In this document: piece by piece, positions 37,501-50,818 of the stretch
Layout: each line of letters starts with the position of its first letter
How positions within the stretch are numbered: the stretch's first letter is position 1
Assembly (NCBI RefSeq): GCF_030463535.1
Contig: NC_132896.1
Coordinates: 24,489,709-24,553,708, forward strand
DNA: 64,000 nucleotides
Direction: 5' to 3'
Source of the DNA: Salminus brasiliensis
Taxonomy: Eukaryota; Chordata; Actinopteri; Characiformes; Bryconidae
The notes under the pieces: model-generated
Told to the model about the DNA's origin: nothing
What the model saw: only the letters and a program-made list of their open reading frames with translations
Databases searched by the model: none
Made by a program: the position numbers and the translations under genes

Positions 37501-38554
37501 CATGTACTAATAGTGTATGAAAACAAACACATACTCACAGATCAGTTTTCAAAGAACACAACACACACACACACACATCAGTACTTGGCCCCCTGAAGCT
37601 GCCATAAGATTGTAGTGAAAACCATATTCCGGCTTATTCCATCAACTTTCGAATTACATTAAAAAAGAATAACAGTGGCGCTTCGGTGGGGAATGTTGAG
37701 TAATGTGTGTCATTTGACTGGTCAGTAAACACTGAGCCAGGCAAGATGCACCAGTAATTGAATCCCACTAACCACAGTGGCATGGGCTATGTCACTTATT
37801 TTGATTTCCTGGTGCTTCCCAGCTTTTTCCCCTCGCTATCTGCTCCTCATTGATCTCAGCAATGTCTGAGGGGGCTATCCCTAATGTCCACTGCTCATAT
37901 ATCTAGAGTCTCCTGCAACCTTCTACACCCTTTCTACAGCAGCAACTCCAGTAGGCCTTTCCTCTCCAGAGGCTTCTCGTCTTACTGACTTCAATAACAG
38001 GCAAATCAGATTACATCTCATTTGCTGTGTGCGTGATGGTGGGCCCTTGACTGACAAGCAAGCCCTGACCACTCCTCTACTACTCCTATTCCCTCATTAT
38101 TCGCCTCCTGGGCCTCTTTTATTGGTGTTTACACTTGGTAAGGATTAAATGGAGTGAGTGTGTGTGTGTGGCAGAGGATGAGAGAGGAATCTCAACCATT
38201 TTATTGGGTCTACTTCATCTTGGACTAAGTGTGATTTAACCACCTGACACTTCCTCACCTCGAAAGTGTCTCACTCTCTCAATTGAATTTTGTCATCATA
38301 GCAATCAATAAAAATCGATGTATTTGTTGAACTCCAGAAGAGCAAAATGTTTAGTTGGCCTACCTTACTAAAATATTTGTATTAATTGTATTTTATTTCC
38401 TCCTTTACAAAGCAATGTGTTTCTATATAGTGCTAAGCCAGTTTCTGGCCAATGATTCATGTATTGACATTATGTATTGGCATCAGATACAATATGTGAG
38501 AAATATTAAATATCAGAAGGACAGAAATTTTCATTATGGTTTTAAATGTAATGA
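37501..38554. other. Intergenic sequence
   Basis: No gene is recognised. It includes a (CA)n run near 37558-37577 and TG-rich DNA near 38155-38170. Confidence 0.5.
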
Positions 38555-39415
38555 AAAGTTATTGTTATTACATTATGCCTCAATATTTATTGACCTGACT
38601 AAAGCCTTTGATAATGTTCACAGATCATTCATTAGCGTAATTCACATGATCTTTCTCTAAGGTCATAGCATGTAAAGTAAAATATTTTTATTTCACATCC
38701 CTTCTAGTTACTACAGGTGTCCCCCAAGGCTCAGTACTAGGCCCTATATTGTTCAACATATATCAATGCTATTCCCCTTGCTGCTGGTGATGCTTTGTTC
38801 CATTTATAAGCTGATTATAATATCCTATATGCTACTGGTTCTTCCCCTGAATCTGTGCTGTCAATGCTCCAGGATACTTTTCAACTGGTTCAAAATGCCT
38901 TTGCCTTTTAAACATTTCAAAGACTAAGATCAAGGTTTGGTCAGAAAAGTGTATTGGCTGTACCACAATGTTGACCACAAATGAGGTAACTATCCTGGAA
39001 CAGGTCAAACCATATATCTAGGCATTTGATTATCTAGCCTTATATCTAGCTCTATCTGTTTCTACCCATATTGATAAATTACAATCAAAGATTAAGGACA
39101 AGCTTGTTTTCTTCTTTATCATTCTGCTATCTGTTACAATGGCCCTTTTAGGCTACATCAATGATCTCTTTACTCTTTGGTTAAATTACTCTTTTTACAA
39201 AGTAACCGCAATGTACACCAGCTTGCAAAAATTTATTAGATTCTTCTGGGACAGACACCACCATACTTACAAACCCTAATACAGCCAGTATCTGTTAAAT
39301 ATAATACCATGTCTCCATTTTACATTAAGCTTAGTTCCCGGTGTTCTTCTCCACTGTTAACTTAAGAGCAACTTAGCCGGTTTGCAAAGCTTTATATGTA
39401 GTTATGTATTAGTAA
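38555..39415 (+). mobile_element. L2-type LINE, decayed reverse transcriptase
   Basis: On the plus strand, FIDLTKAFDNVHRS at about 38586-38630 matches the reverse-transcriptase motif usually written DLSKAFDTVDH. TGVPQGSVLGPILFNIY follows at about 38713-38763. The expected YADD catalytic box is damaged at about 38800-38825. A later block, HIDKLQSKIKDKLVFFF near 39068-39118, is characteristic of L2-clade elements. Frameshifts and stops are frequent, and the 5' half is missing. The 3' end appears at 39900-40018 after an interruption. Confidence 0.85.
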
Positions 39416-39424
39416 CCCTATGGG

Positions 39425-39670
39425 TGTAATAAGATAAGATAAGATAGTCCTTTATTAGTCCCGCAGTGGGGAAATTCCCAAACAGTGATTAGGGGTTGGA
39501 AGCCTCGGGCTGCATCGCTACTGCACCGTTAGCATTGCTTGTATGTTGGACGTCAGCCTCACTCAGCATTGCTACCGTAGTGTTAACATTGCTATGGTGG
39601 AATGAACATCACTGCTGCGGCATTAGTTACAAGCCATGTTCTTGGCCCATCACATCTAAAAAGTAGTAAA
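39425..39670. repeat. Interspersed repeat inserted in the LINE
   Basis: It begins with a 'aagat' tandem run and 'agtcctttattagtcccgcagtggggaaatt', a phrase common to a teleost interspersed repeat (recall). Its position between the LINE's coding part and 3' tail suggests a later insertion. Confidence 0.5.
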
Positions 39671-39899
39671 TGTGTGGTCTCCATCTTCAGCCTCTCAGGG
39701 CTTTACCAGGCAGGGTCACATGAAATGGTACATAAAACATAATAGAGGTCATTTTATGCCACAGAACCTTTTTCACAATAAAAAAGGAAATATTTTGGTT
39801 CTAAACTCCCCATTTTTAAAATGCCATTGGTAATTCTATGCAGCCAATGGCAGTCCTGAAAAACTAGGCTTGCCTCGTTTTTCTAGTTTTTTCCTCCTG

Positions 39900-40018
39900 C
39901 TTTTTGTATTTCCCTTTTCCCTAAGTGGCATCTACTGCCACTTGCATGCTAGGCTGTCATTGTAAAAGGAATTCGTTCTTAATGACTTGCCAGGTGACAT
40001 TAAATGTTAAATAAATAA
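39900..40018 (+). mobile_element. L2-type LINE 3' tail
   Basis: The run 'gctaggctgtcattgtaaaagg', 'aattcgttcttaatgacttgcc' and 'aaatgttaaataaataa' resembles the 3' end of teleost L2 elements and sits in the same orientation as the reverse transcriptase at 38555-39415. Confidence 0.7.
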
Positions 40019-40644
40019 CAGAATATTCCTGACCGATGATTCCGATGACATGCAGCTGGAGATTTTTTTTTATTAATACAGCAGAGAGGTACATAGAGAG
40101 GTTTCTATCCTATGCTCCAGTGACGTATGTGATGTATGGACAGAACTAAAGCAACATGTGAACTTTGTCTCATGCTTAGAAAGTGACAGAGAGGATTGAG
40201 CTAACCCCAGTTTTTGTTAAATGCGGTTTTCAGCAATTGGAGCAAAAATGGTAAAACTGCTGGGTGCTCATCAGCACGCGGCCAGAGTCCCGAGCACGGC
40301 AATTAAGCCACTTCAGCAGTGCCATTATGCTGCAGAAAAGCCAGATGAGATACAATACCTTCCCTGGCCTGGTAATCGTTTATGCCATCAGCGTGTCTGA
40401 AAACAATAATTCACAGGGTGAGCATTATAGTAATGATAACGTTGTTAACCCACCCCATGATGATGGTTCTATTTTTTCAAATACAATTTTGCTAAACATT
40501 AGTCACTTCTGCACCTCGTGATCATCTGCAATGAACACGCTTCACTTCTCTACACTTCTCTAGTGATGTCTGGGACAAAGCAATTTGATTGGTCGGTTGT
40601 CAGTCTAACATCACGGGGCAGCTGTGTGGGGAGGTGGGGGTTGC
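40019..40644. other. Intergenic sequence, candidate conserved block
   Basis: No gene is recognised. Positions 40180-40420 are repeat-free, with balanced composition. Confidence 0.35.
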
Positions 40645-41718
40645 AGGAGAAAGAGAGTCAAAGAGAGAGAGAGAAAGAAAGAGAGATCAAGCCCCTTCTA
40701 TCTGTAGTCAAAGGACAGCAGGGACGGGGGGGGGGGGGGTAGATGGGAATGGATGGGATGGAGGGAAAGGGACAAAGAGGAAGAAAGAAATTCTGAGTGA
40801 ATAAAGGAGCAAGGGAGAACGAGAAAGCAAGAGAGTGAGTACAGGATTGAAGGAGAATGAGGAAGAGAGAATGAGTGAGGGAGAGAGAAAGAGAGTAAAG
40901 GGAGAAGAAGAGAATGAGTGTGAGGCAAAAAAGTGAGAGAGAAACTGAGTTAATGAAGGAGGGAGGGAGAATGAGAGGAAGAGAGTGAGTGAGTAAGCGG
41001 GAAAGAAAGAATGAGTGAGAGAGGGAAAGAGAATGAGAACAAGAGAATGTGCGAGAGTGAATGAGTAAGAGAGGGAGGGGAAGAAAGAATGAGTGAGAGA
41101 ACAAGAGAGAAAGAGAATGAGTGAATGAACGAGGGAGAACGAGAGAAAGCGTGAGAGTGAATGAGTAAGGGGGAGGAAGGACAAAAGTGAGAGAATGACT
41201 GAATGAAAGAGTAAGGAAGAATGGGAGAGAGATGCAAGGAGGAGAGAGAGAGTAAGGAAAAGAAGTGAGCGAGTGTGAGGGAAAAGAGAGAGAGAGAGAG
41301 GATGTAAGAGGGAAGGAGAATGAGAGATAAAGCGAGTGAGTGAGTAAACGAGTGAGGGGAAGAAAGAATAAGTGAGAGAACGAGAGGGAGACAAAGAGAG
41401 AAAGTGAATGAATAAAGGAGGGAGTAAGTGAAATGAGAGAGGGACTGAGGGAGAACAAGAAAGAGAGAGAGTGACAGAAAGAGAGAGAGTGTGTGTGAGA
41501 GAGAAGGTGAGGTGGAGACTGAGTGAGAACAAGAGAGACATGAAAAGGGAGAGCGAGAGAACAGAAAGACAATAAAGAGAGAGAGAGTGAGATTGAGTGG
41601 AGAGAGAAAGAGAGAGTGAGGGGGAAGAAGAGAGGGAGTGAGAGAGAAAGTGAGTGAATGAATGAGTGAACAACTGAGTGAGTGGGTGAGAGAGGGCGAG
41701 AGAGAGATAGGGAGAGAG
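40645..41718. repeat. ~1 kb polypurine tract with G12 run
   Basis: The plus strand is almost entirely A and G from 40740 to 41718, preceded by a GA-rich patch (40645-40687) and a run of G at about 40727-40738. Recurring words are 'gaatgagtgag', 'gaaagaatgagtgagagaac' and 'gagagtgaatgagtaag'. A longer imperfect unit is shared between 41077-41130 and 41354-41413. Two long minus-strand frames (304 and 321 codons) exist only because pyrimidine-rich DNA encodes few stops. Confidence 0.92.
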
Positions 41719-44700
41719 TTTATTTTATGTTACTGCGCTAGGCTGGTAATGAGCACGGTAATCATGCTAATGTCACCATGACCGCCTACTCCTCAAGCTT
41801 CCCACACACTGTGACTAATACCCCTCCCCACACACACGCACTTACGCATGCACAAACATTTATGCACATGCACTCAGAGGTTCTCCCCGGCACGGCCACA
41901 CATGGAAACCCACAGAAGCTGAACTGAGCTTGCAGCCCCCGCACAAAGAACAGCCCCATAGAAAGACACACCCACAATTACATAACTGCAGGTCACATGT
42001 CACACACAACCACCACCAGTTCCACTTAGCAGCCCCTAATAGTGTTCTAACTCATAAAGTAAGAGAAAATATTCATGTAAGAGTAAGAGAAAAGATCCAA
42101 GAGCCTGAAGGAAAGGGGATGCTGATTGAGGGGATAAAATATTCATGCTGTGGGTGAATTCAGTGGCACTGCTAGGTGGCCTGGTTTGGTGCTGCGTTGA
42201 TTTTTCTCAGATTAAAAGAGAGAGAGCAAGAGAAAGAGAGATGGAAAGAGAGCTCTGGTGCTTTGAGGAACACAAACAGACCTAAGAAAACAATGTTCTT
42301 AGCATAAGAGAGGTTTACCATGTTTCTAAATTGCTTTGGCACATGTTCTCAAACACTACAGAAATAAATTGATCACCACATCGGTTTATACTGTCCAACA
42401 CAGCAGGCTATTCCACCAGCACATGGTTGTAACTTATTCAAAATTGGTAATTCATGTATCAGAATATAAATAAATCCACCACTGAGTACGACCAGCGTTA
42501 TTGAGGGCTCCTACTAGCCCATGTGATCACAGTACTAGCACTATCAAATCAGATGTGACACAACTGAATGTCACAAATGGAATTGGTTCAGATTTGTCAA
42601 TCATTTCACTTGACAGCTAGAAGTAAACATTATAAAACATTCAGCAAATGTTAGCCTGTAATGTTACAGAAATAATGTTGCAGGAATGTTCTGAAAAGCT
42701 ATGATGTAATGTAACTTTCCCAATATTAAAAAAATACAATTCAGTAAAACAGTGATAAGACTGATATATAAAAATGCCGATATATGAATGTGTGATAAAC
42801 CATTTTCTAAACATTAGAATTGGAGCTTTTATTTAAACATAGAATATATGTTTTTTTCTGAATTTACCCTGAAAAGAAAAAAGTTTAAATGATGGACTGA
42901 TGAACTTACCTTTTGAAATGTGCTTTGTAAATGTGAAAATCCCATATTGAAATGTGAGAATAAACAAATCTACATAAAAAAAAGAAAAAACATTTAGGAA
43001 CGTTCAGAAAACTAGGCAGACTGAACTTTCCAAAATTGTAAAACCAAAATTGTAACGTTCAGAATGTTCACATAATTTTCTACCAATTTCATGCAATAAA
43101 CTCAATTCTTGTCAAAGAAACTAAACTGAAAGACAGCAGTTGTGTTGATGTTATGTTTTTTTTTTCTGTTGGACACAATGCATAATTATATGACACTATT
43201 TATTTGTGCTGCATGTACATTTAGAGTAAAAAACTGACATTGCAAAATTATATCCACGTCCTCACTGTCCATCCAGTCACTCCTGTCCACCTGGCCATCC
43301 CCTAGGTGGCCCTGCTATGATGGCCTTACTGTCAACCCCTTAAAAAGCCATGGAGTGTTGGGGTTAAGGCAGCATCCACTGAATCCAGTAGGTATGTGGT
43401 CATGACCATGATCACTTCCATCTTTCCATCTCCATGCTCCATCCCCATGAGGCATGGGCAGTGGGGTGAGAGGAACATGATTCCATTAATAGATTTTTAC
43501 AGTGAAGGATAACTTTGTTCCACACCAGTACATCAGTTAGTAAGTCATTCTTGTATAGGAACTGAACACTACCAAACAGTTCTGGTCAGCAGTTTACATG
43601 CACTCATGTCATGCCAGTATTAAGCTTGATTTCCTAATTTTATTTTCTGGGGAAGGAGGAATATTTGTTTGATGAAACACAAGAATTTGGTGCACAAGCT
43701 TTTTGGAAGTTTTCAGAGGTCGGCCCAGCTTCAAAATTCGCCATAAAAATGACTACAGAAAACATGGACATCCTAATATCTCTCAAAAATGAAGCAGCTA
43801 CAGGTCTTGCGCCTTTGCTGGCTGGTTACAGTATGTTATGTAGCTCCGCCCATACCTATATGTTTTATGACAGATGATTTTCCATATCATGTTTCACTTT
43901 AAGTGACTAACAACCTTGTAGTGGAACTTACATGAACTGTATTTTTACTGTTGAAACATTAAACCTACCGGACAAAACTCAGCTTTGCTTCTGCGCTGTA
44001 AGCTCAATGAAAGCACTCTGAGACACGCCTGGTCCAAGAGGTGCCTGAGAGGGGGCAGGTCTGTCTTCACATCTGGTCTCTACTGTGCAGACTCTGGTTG
44101 CAAACTTGACAATATGGCGGACAAGTGGACCTGACTTTTAAGCACAATCCACATATTTAAGGTCAGGACTTGCCAAAAGCTAAAATCTACAACCACCTCT
44201 AATGTGTTTAGAGTACCTGTCCTGTTGTGTACAGTCTAGCTGATGGTTTGAGGTTATGCTAGCAAATTCTAAGGTAGTCCTCCTTCTTTATTATTCCAAC
44301 CACTTCTGGGAGGAATTTTGTATTGCTCAAAAGTTGATTTTTGATGTCTCAGAAGACTTATTTGTGATCTCCCTTATGTTTCAGTTAGAGATTAGCATAA
44401 CATTAGATACAAAAGACATAAGATCATTTGAAACATATACAAATACATGTTATGGTATCCATCTCATCACCCACCAACCCACCAAAACTCATCACAATAC
44501 AACTGAAACTTTTCAGTATGTTACTCAGTATGTTATGTAACTCCAGCAGTACGTTATTGGGCATGTCATACAGGTCTGTGAGGGCGATGATCCTTGATTG
44601 GTGACTGGACGAAACAAAATGCTGAATAAACATTTTCTCATCAGTGTGCATGGCAGAAGCAGTTGCCTTTCCCTAAGTTTGAAGAAACATGTAAAATTCC

Positions 44701-46359
44701 AAATGTTTAGAACAGGTGAAGAAGAAGCTAAATAGATAAACAACCAGTTACCACGTAAAGAGCAGATTTGCATATTCTGTCCCACACAGCAATCCAATTT
44801 CAGTCCAAATAACTGGAGACACATGTAAAATGCTTGTGTAAATGCATATGGTTAAAATCTGATCAGGAGACAGCCTTATTAGGATACAATTCAGATACTA
44901 ATCACATGGTGTAAACCGGGTCATTGAGTTAGTAAGTGTTATTATTTGGCAAATTTGAGCACAGTGTGACTTTACTGAGGCCTGTACTAAAACTCAAGGG
45001 AGGACATGTAGGTTAAATGAGGTCTTTATCTCAGAAGACACATTTGAACAGTAGGAGACTTATGATGCAGTCAAATTTGATGATGTTTTTAGAGTATGGA
45101 GTTCTCTGGGGAATGGCAGCTTCTCAGTCCACAAAAACCCCAAAAAAGTCACCAATGTCCACCATTTTTTAAAATAAAAAAATGTACAGTGTGTTGTACA
45201 CTCCAGCTCCAGTATAAGAACTGTAAAAAAACAATAATTGGAAAGCCCAAGATAGGCATGACATATAATATAATATCATATCCATTAAAACACACCCACA
45301 CACCACCATGAGCACTATACTAATACATAAGGATTCCATGTACACATGCACCAAAGATGCATGTACACGTTTGTGAAAACTACGTCTGCACATATTCAAA
45401 TACACAATGGCCTAGACAGGCATTGAGTCATGCGGCATCACATACACGCACGTGTGCACATCCTGGAGTGGATGATTAGGATTAGAGGTTAAAAACCCCA
45501 ATTATGCACCTATATGAAGTGCGTCAGCGATGCTTTGTGATATGCAGCTGGCTTTGTGAACTTCAGCACAGCGCCAGTCGCTCCTCTCCAGTGTGACACA
45601 CGCATGCCAAGCATCAAGGCTTAGCCCTCTTGCACACATACACACTCACATTCACGAATAAAGACAAGCCTACTAAAAGTGCTTATGACTCCATCATTGT
45701 AGTGATGCCATAAAGTATTTATGAAATCAGTCCTGCTATTCTTAACCAACAACAATATGTCCCTTCTGAGCCATTTATCTGTCTCTGTGCTGTTGTTATC
45801 CAGTGAACACGGCAAACCTGTAATAGCCCTACACCAAGAACTGCTAGGATGGCTGTTTTACATTGTTTGGGGCTAAAGTTATCATCCATCCGACATACTA
45901 ACTGTGTTATTGGGTGACGACAGAATTCTGTTGTTAAGGAGTATCAAGAGTGTCCTACATTTACCTTACATCTAAAGTGTCTTGCACACTAATTAGTACA
46001 CTCTGCAATGTTAGATCACCAATGGGCATGAGCAGTGCTCTTAAATTCATGAGGAGGCTGAAAAAGTAGATTTGGGAGTAGTTTTTCTTTCTAAAACTCC
46101 TAGTCTACGATTTAAGAGGCCTTTAGAATTACTGGACAGTCCTGGAAAAGCTAGCCAGATATTTGCTTTTTTGGTTTCGATGGATGCTATAAGTCTACAA
46201 TGCAATGCGAAACAGAAAGGAGCCACTCACATCTGCAAAAAAATAGAAAATGGCAAACAGTCTTGCAGTCTTGCAGTCTTGAAACACAGCCATACACAAA
46301 CTACATACAGTATGGCCTAAAATATATATGTTAAGGTTAACTTTAAGACCTATTATTGT
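41719..46359. other. Intergenic sequence, no gene recognised
   Basis: Positions 41820-42010 are CA-rich. Positions 43590-44160 include short pieces that may be old non-autonomous transposons (for example 'tatgttatgtagctccgccca'). The 44256-44824 and 45096-45405 reading frames show no domain. No convincing splice structure is visible. Confidence 0.4.
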
Positions 46360-47210
46360 AAAATGGAAGCATCTAGGAGCAACAACAGCTCAGACACAAA
46401 TTGGTAGACCACACAAACTCACAGACCGGGGCTGCTAAGTGCTGAAGCGCATAGTGCATAAAAAAGCTTATCCTCTTGTTGCATCACTCATTATAGAGAG
46501 CCAAACTGCCTCTGGAAGCAACATTAGCAGAAGAATTGCATGTCAGGAGATTCAAAAAATGGGTTTCTATGGATAGGCCGCTGCACACATGCCTAAGATA
46601 AGATGTGCAATGCCGAGAACTAGCTGGAGTGGTGTAAAGCATGTTTCCTCTGGACTCTGGAGCAGTGGAAACATGTTCTCTGGAGTGATGAATCACACTT
46701 CACTATCTGGCAGTCTGATTGATGAATCTGGGTTTGGAGGATGCGAAGAGAACTGTACCTACCTCGGGAGGGATAATGGTCTGGGGCTTTTTTTTAGGGT
46801 TTGGGTTTAGCTCCATGGTACCTAGTAACAGTGTTAACATGCATACAGAGCATACAGAGACATATACATATTAGCACATTTATTTGCTTCCATCTTTTTG
46901 ACATTAGTTTGGAGAAGGACTGTAAGTGTTTCAGCATATACCATTACCTCTGTGCACAAAGCAAGACCCTCAAGTACATGGTTTGACATGGTTTGCGGTG
47001 GAGGAACTCTAGTTGTCTGGACAGAGCCCCCACTTCAACCCCACTGAACCCCCTAGAAATAAATTGGAATGTTGATTGCAAGCCAGGCCTTCTTGTCCAA
47101 CATATGCCCTTTTGATGCACTGGGCACATGTTTACCTCAGACACACTGAAAAACTCTCCATTAGAGTGGAGCCACAAGGGTGGGTTTGGGGTCAAATGTA
47201 GGTTACTGCC
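46360..47210 (+). mobile_element. Decayed Tc1-like element, family E
   Basis: Plus-strand order: 'tggaagcatctaggagcaacaac' at about 46363, 'tggtgtaaagcatgtttcctctggactctggagcagtggaaa' at about 46630, and 'ttctctggagtgatgaatcacacttc' (WSDESHF, first catalytic Asp) at about 46676. Later come 'tctgggtttgga' and 'tggtctggggc' near 46779, then 'gtgcacaaagcaagac' at about 46953. Deletions and stops are frequent. The conserved SPDLNP region has decayed into 'ttcaaccccactgaaccc'. Confidence 0.82.
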
Positions 47211-47220
47211 CATAGTTTTA

Positions 47221-47520
47221 AATTGTTCCCTTCAAGAAGTTTCAAGAAGTTCCCTTCTAGATATTCCACGATCAACTGTGAGTGGTACTACTGAAAAGTT
47301 AAAGCGCTGAGGAACCACAGCAACTCACGTAAAGTTACGGAGAGGAGTCACCGAGTGCTGAGGAGCATACTGCATAAAAGTCTCTGACACTCTGCTGACT
47401 CAATAACAAGAGTTTCAAAACTGCTGTTAGAGCTACACAGAGGGGACCAACTCCACATTAATGCCTATGGATTGGGATGGGATGTCATAAAAGCTCCTGT
47501 AGGTGTAATGTGTGAGTCTC
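47221..47520 (+). mobile_element. Second Tc1-like fragment in tandem
   Basis: It restarts at the equivalent of the transposase N-terminal region ('agatattccacgatcaactgtgagtggtac') and jumps to the 3' end ('ggggaccaactccacattaatgcc'). It is therefore an internally deleted relative of the preceding element, in the same orientation. Confidence 0.65.
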
Positions 47521-49300
47521 CCAATTTTCCATATATATTTCATATAGTGTTGAATATCGCCATTTTTCATTGGAAGATTGTAGAAATAACATGCTGGAAT
47601 TCACTCCTGTGCTTTCTCTTGCCATCTTTCACTTAGTAATTTTGTTTCTTTAAATATATTTCGTGCAATCTGGTTCCCTTGTTTCTCAACAATAAACTAA
47701 TACAAAATCTGTGACCCTTATTGAAAGGTGTCAGCTAAAATTGCTGTGCTTCTGGATAATAGATAAGTAATAGTCTTTATCATTTTGTTTACACTGAGAG
47801 ACAGATACGTTATGCCAATGCTTAATGTAAAACTTTGTCCTCATATTAATAACCCATTTGTCAATGGTAACGTGATTTCTCCAGGCAGTGTTTCTCAGTC
47901 CTGCTAGCAACAGCTGTGCACAGTTTCAGCTAATGCCAGTGCCATATCCCCGATCCAGCTCACAAAGAAATAGGCCGGTTCTCAATCTGCTTGTGTTCCT
48001 GTAGATTTGTGAAACGCCATCAGTTGCAGTCCAAGTACTGTTCCATTCAAAAGTTCACACCTGGCACAGCCAAATATTCCAGAGTGCATTACTCACCACG
48101 CTGCTGCTCTAATTGCAAAAGGACCATACAGTGTCCACCTGTCCTCGGGAGTTTGTTTATGAATCAGTACTACCAAGTACACCAGTCTGCACTTGCCATG
48201 CTTTATATTAAGAGTCCCCCATAAAGTCACTGGAATAGATAAACAGTTGATCAGGTGTATTGAGTCAAAGAAAGCTTGAAATCGTGCAGTGCTGTAAGTT
48301 GTAGGAGTGGTTTAGGTATTGTGTTAGCAATGGTAAGCCAGTTCAGTCAGTGTTAGCCAGCTAAGTGTATTGATTCCAGTCTAGTTTTTACAAAGGGCAG
48401 AATAAAGGATCAACTATGAATAAAATAGATGACTGTTAAGGGAGTATATAGCATATAATTGAGTATAACATACCAATACACTTTTTGTAAAATTTTGTTA
48501 ATTTTTCCTTACGATTTTCAAGCTCTCCGTTCTGTGTGCATGCTGGAAAAAGTCTGGTGTTCCTACTCTGGTCTGGCTCTGTAAATAAGAAACAAACTAA
48601 GTAGCTTGGGTCGAGCCACACAACACTATTCCAGCCAATCAGCAATGAGGAATGTTAATGCTCGTGCCCAGGACAGGGGAAGGGGCAGAGCAGGGGAAAC
48701 TGTGTGTCTGGCATCTGCTAGGTTCAAAGGAAAAAAACAGGACAAAAAAAATAAAAAGAAGACACTGGTGGGGCATTTGGACTGTGGCGAGACCTCCAAG
48801 GGCTAAAAGGAATGGAAAGGGGTTGCGGATACTCTATTTGGGTAAAACTTACTAATTCTTGCTGTTTCACACAATAGCTCAGTATTATTTTGTCCCGTTT
48901 GTAAATGTTTGTGATAGATAATCACAAGTAATTTGTTTGTTTAGCATTAGTCTGCCATCGCTAACCTAGCTAAAGCTAAATACTTGCCATGCATTTCTCT
49001 CTCTCTTGCCTTAGCAATGTTGGATCCTTTAATTTACACTACACTGTTTTGTTCATATCGTAGTATGCAGTTAGCATTGCAAGGGAAATTTGTCAGAATC
49101 CATACAGATAGCATTCTTTCCAGAGCCCTTACCAGACGGCTAATGGCTTTAACAATCTTATACAAAAACATTTTTATCAAGAATAACACAAGAAAATGTC
49201 TAGATTTGATCAAAGACGGAATGCTTCACTTCAATTCAATTGTGCAATCTTCACAACGTCATCTTTCTACACGATCTTTGAAAGAGTCTATAATACAATG
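47521..49300. other. Intergenic sequence with possible transposon pieces
   Basis: No gene is recognised. Positions 48610-48960 contain words such as 'ccagccaatcagcaatgagg' that occur in teleost hAT-like repeats, but I cannot define ends. Confidence 0.4.

Positions 49301-49301
<1 letters not shown>

Positions 49302-49346
<45 letters not shown>
49302..49346. repeat. (TA)n microsatellite
   Basis: AT dinucleotide run. Confidence 0.95.
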
Positions 49347-49348
<2 letters not shown>

Positions 49349-50100
49349 AAAAGTAGACATATTTGTATTGTTTGACAATCGGTTTGACTAAAACATTTAC
49401 ATGTACATTTATACATATTAGGAGTGTCATAATTCTGAAAATGTAAAGATTATATCAGTGTGATTTGTGGTTTGTGCTTTGATATATGAAAGACTCTTGC
49501 TGGCATATTCTGGTGAATTCTCTCCTAAAAGTGCTCCCTCTACTGGAGGACTCTGCCATATGACATATGACAATGACCACTCAACTACTTTCTGAAACTA
49601 CTTTCTTTTAAGTTTTTAAAAGACTCTGCCAGCTTTCAAAATGACATGGGCCGCGTGGGATTGATTTTTAAGGCCCAAGTCATTCAGTCCTGTAATGAAA
49701 CAATCTTTGGCTTAAAATTTAAAGCTTTGCTCCAATTGCCCCCTACAGTTGATGGATCTGAAATGAAAAGTGGAAATTTTCATGCTGAGATGATTGTCAG
49801 CCTATTTTACCATACTGTCTCATGAATCCTAAAATGCTACTTAAATAAAACTATGGATTGTCATTCAGCTCTTGATGAGGTTGTGTTTACACATATTACT
49901 GCAGTTTTCTCATTTTATTTTATTAGTTCATAGACAGTTCTTTGCTTGAATGAATATTTCTGTGGGAACAAATGGTATGGAAACTTTGCATGAACATGCA
50001 CTTAAAGGTTTTCAGTGTACCAAAATCAGATGTTATTGCTCTTTGTATGAGTGTAGGGTATATAGAAGACAAACAGAACAGATGTATGGTTAAGTGGACA
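49347..50100. other. Intergenic sequence
   Basis: No gene or named repeat is visible. It lies just beyond the possible distal end of the tent5d transcript. Confidence 0.5.
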
Positions 50101-50106
50101 GATTTT

Positions 50107-50112
50107 TTTATT
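50107..50112 (-). terminator. Candidate distal poly(A) signal of tent5d
   Basis: AATAAA on the minus strand, followed downstream by U/GU-rich sequence (about 50060-50090). The 2.4 kb between here and the stop codon holds no transposon that I can name, which fits a long 3' UTR. Only transcript data can settle the end. Confidence 0.35.
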
Positions 50113-50712
50113 AAAGGTGCATAAACAAGCCATATTACTAGAAGAACTACAGAACTGACATCAACACGACCAGCACTAGAGGAGGGCAAGGAAAAAACAC
50201 ACACCTGAAATAATGAAGAAAAGCCACAGCTTCGTTCCAGAGAAGATTCCTTCTCTCTTTCTGTCTCCTTTTCCTTTTGTCTCCATTTATCTCTTTTTCT
50301 CTCTTTTTCTCTTCTGTAGTTTACATAATAATGACCGTCATTTAGGCACTTAAGTTTTCCTACAAAACCCCTCTTTGGTCATATAAACTTTTTTTAGGGT
50401 TCCATCATAGGTGTGTGGTTATGCATCTTTCTTAGGTAAACAATTCGAACCAGTCTAAACCTATATCTAAGCACAGTGTTACTAAAGGTTTTGGCAGTAA
50501 GGCCAGATTCATAAAGTAGACAAAAACGTCAGGGCAAGACATCATAAGACATCATAAATGTGTCGTACAATAAAGCTAGGGTAGAATACTTCACAAATTC
50601 AAAGCTAAGACCTCACAAGAAAAGGGAACTCCACATCTTATGAACAGTGACATAAGTTTATAGTATACATTTGAAAGATCTATACCGCAACAACAGGTTC
50701 AGACTTTGTATT

Positions 50713-50713
<1 letters not shown>

Positions 50714-50748
<35 letters not shown>

Positions 50749-50759
50749 ATCTATATTTG

Positions 50760-50810
<51 letters not shown>

Positions 50811-50818
50811 GTGTGTAT
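50714..50818. repeat. Compound (TATC)n-(AT)n-(GT)n microsatellite
   Basis: Tetranucleotide run at about 50714-50748, followed by AT (50761-50780) and GT runs (50781-50818). It would lie in the 3' UTR if the distal poly(A) signal is used. Confidence 0.95.

Noticed and set aside
40658..41673. Two long minus-strand reading frames (304 and 321 codons), Ser/Leu/Phe/His-rich
   Set aside because: They come from a polypyrimidine strand, which has almost no stop codons. There is no domain or gene structure, and the two frames overlap each other.
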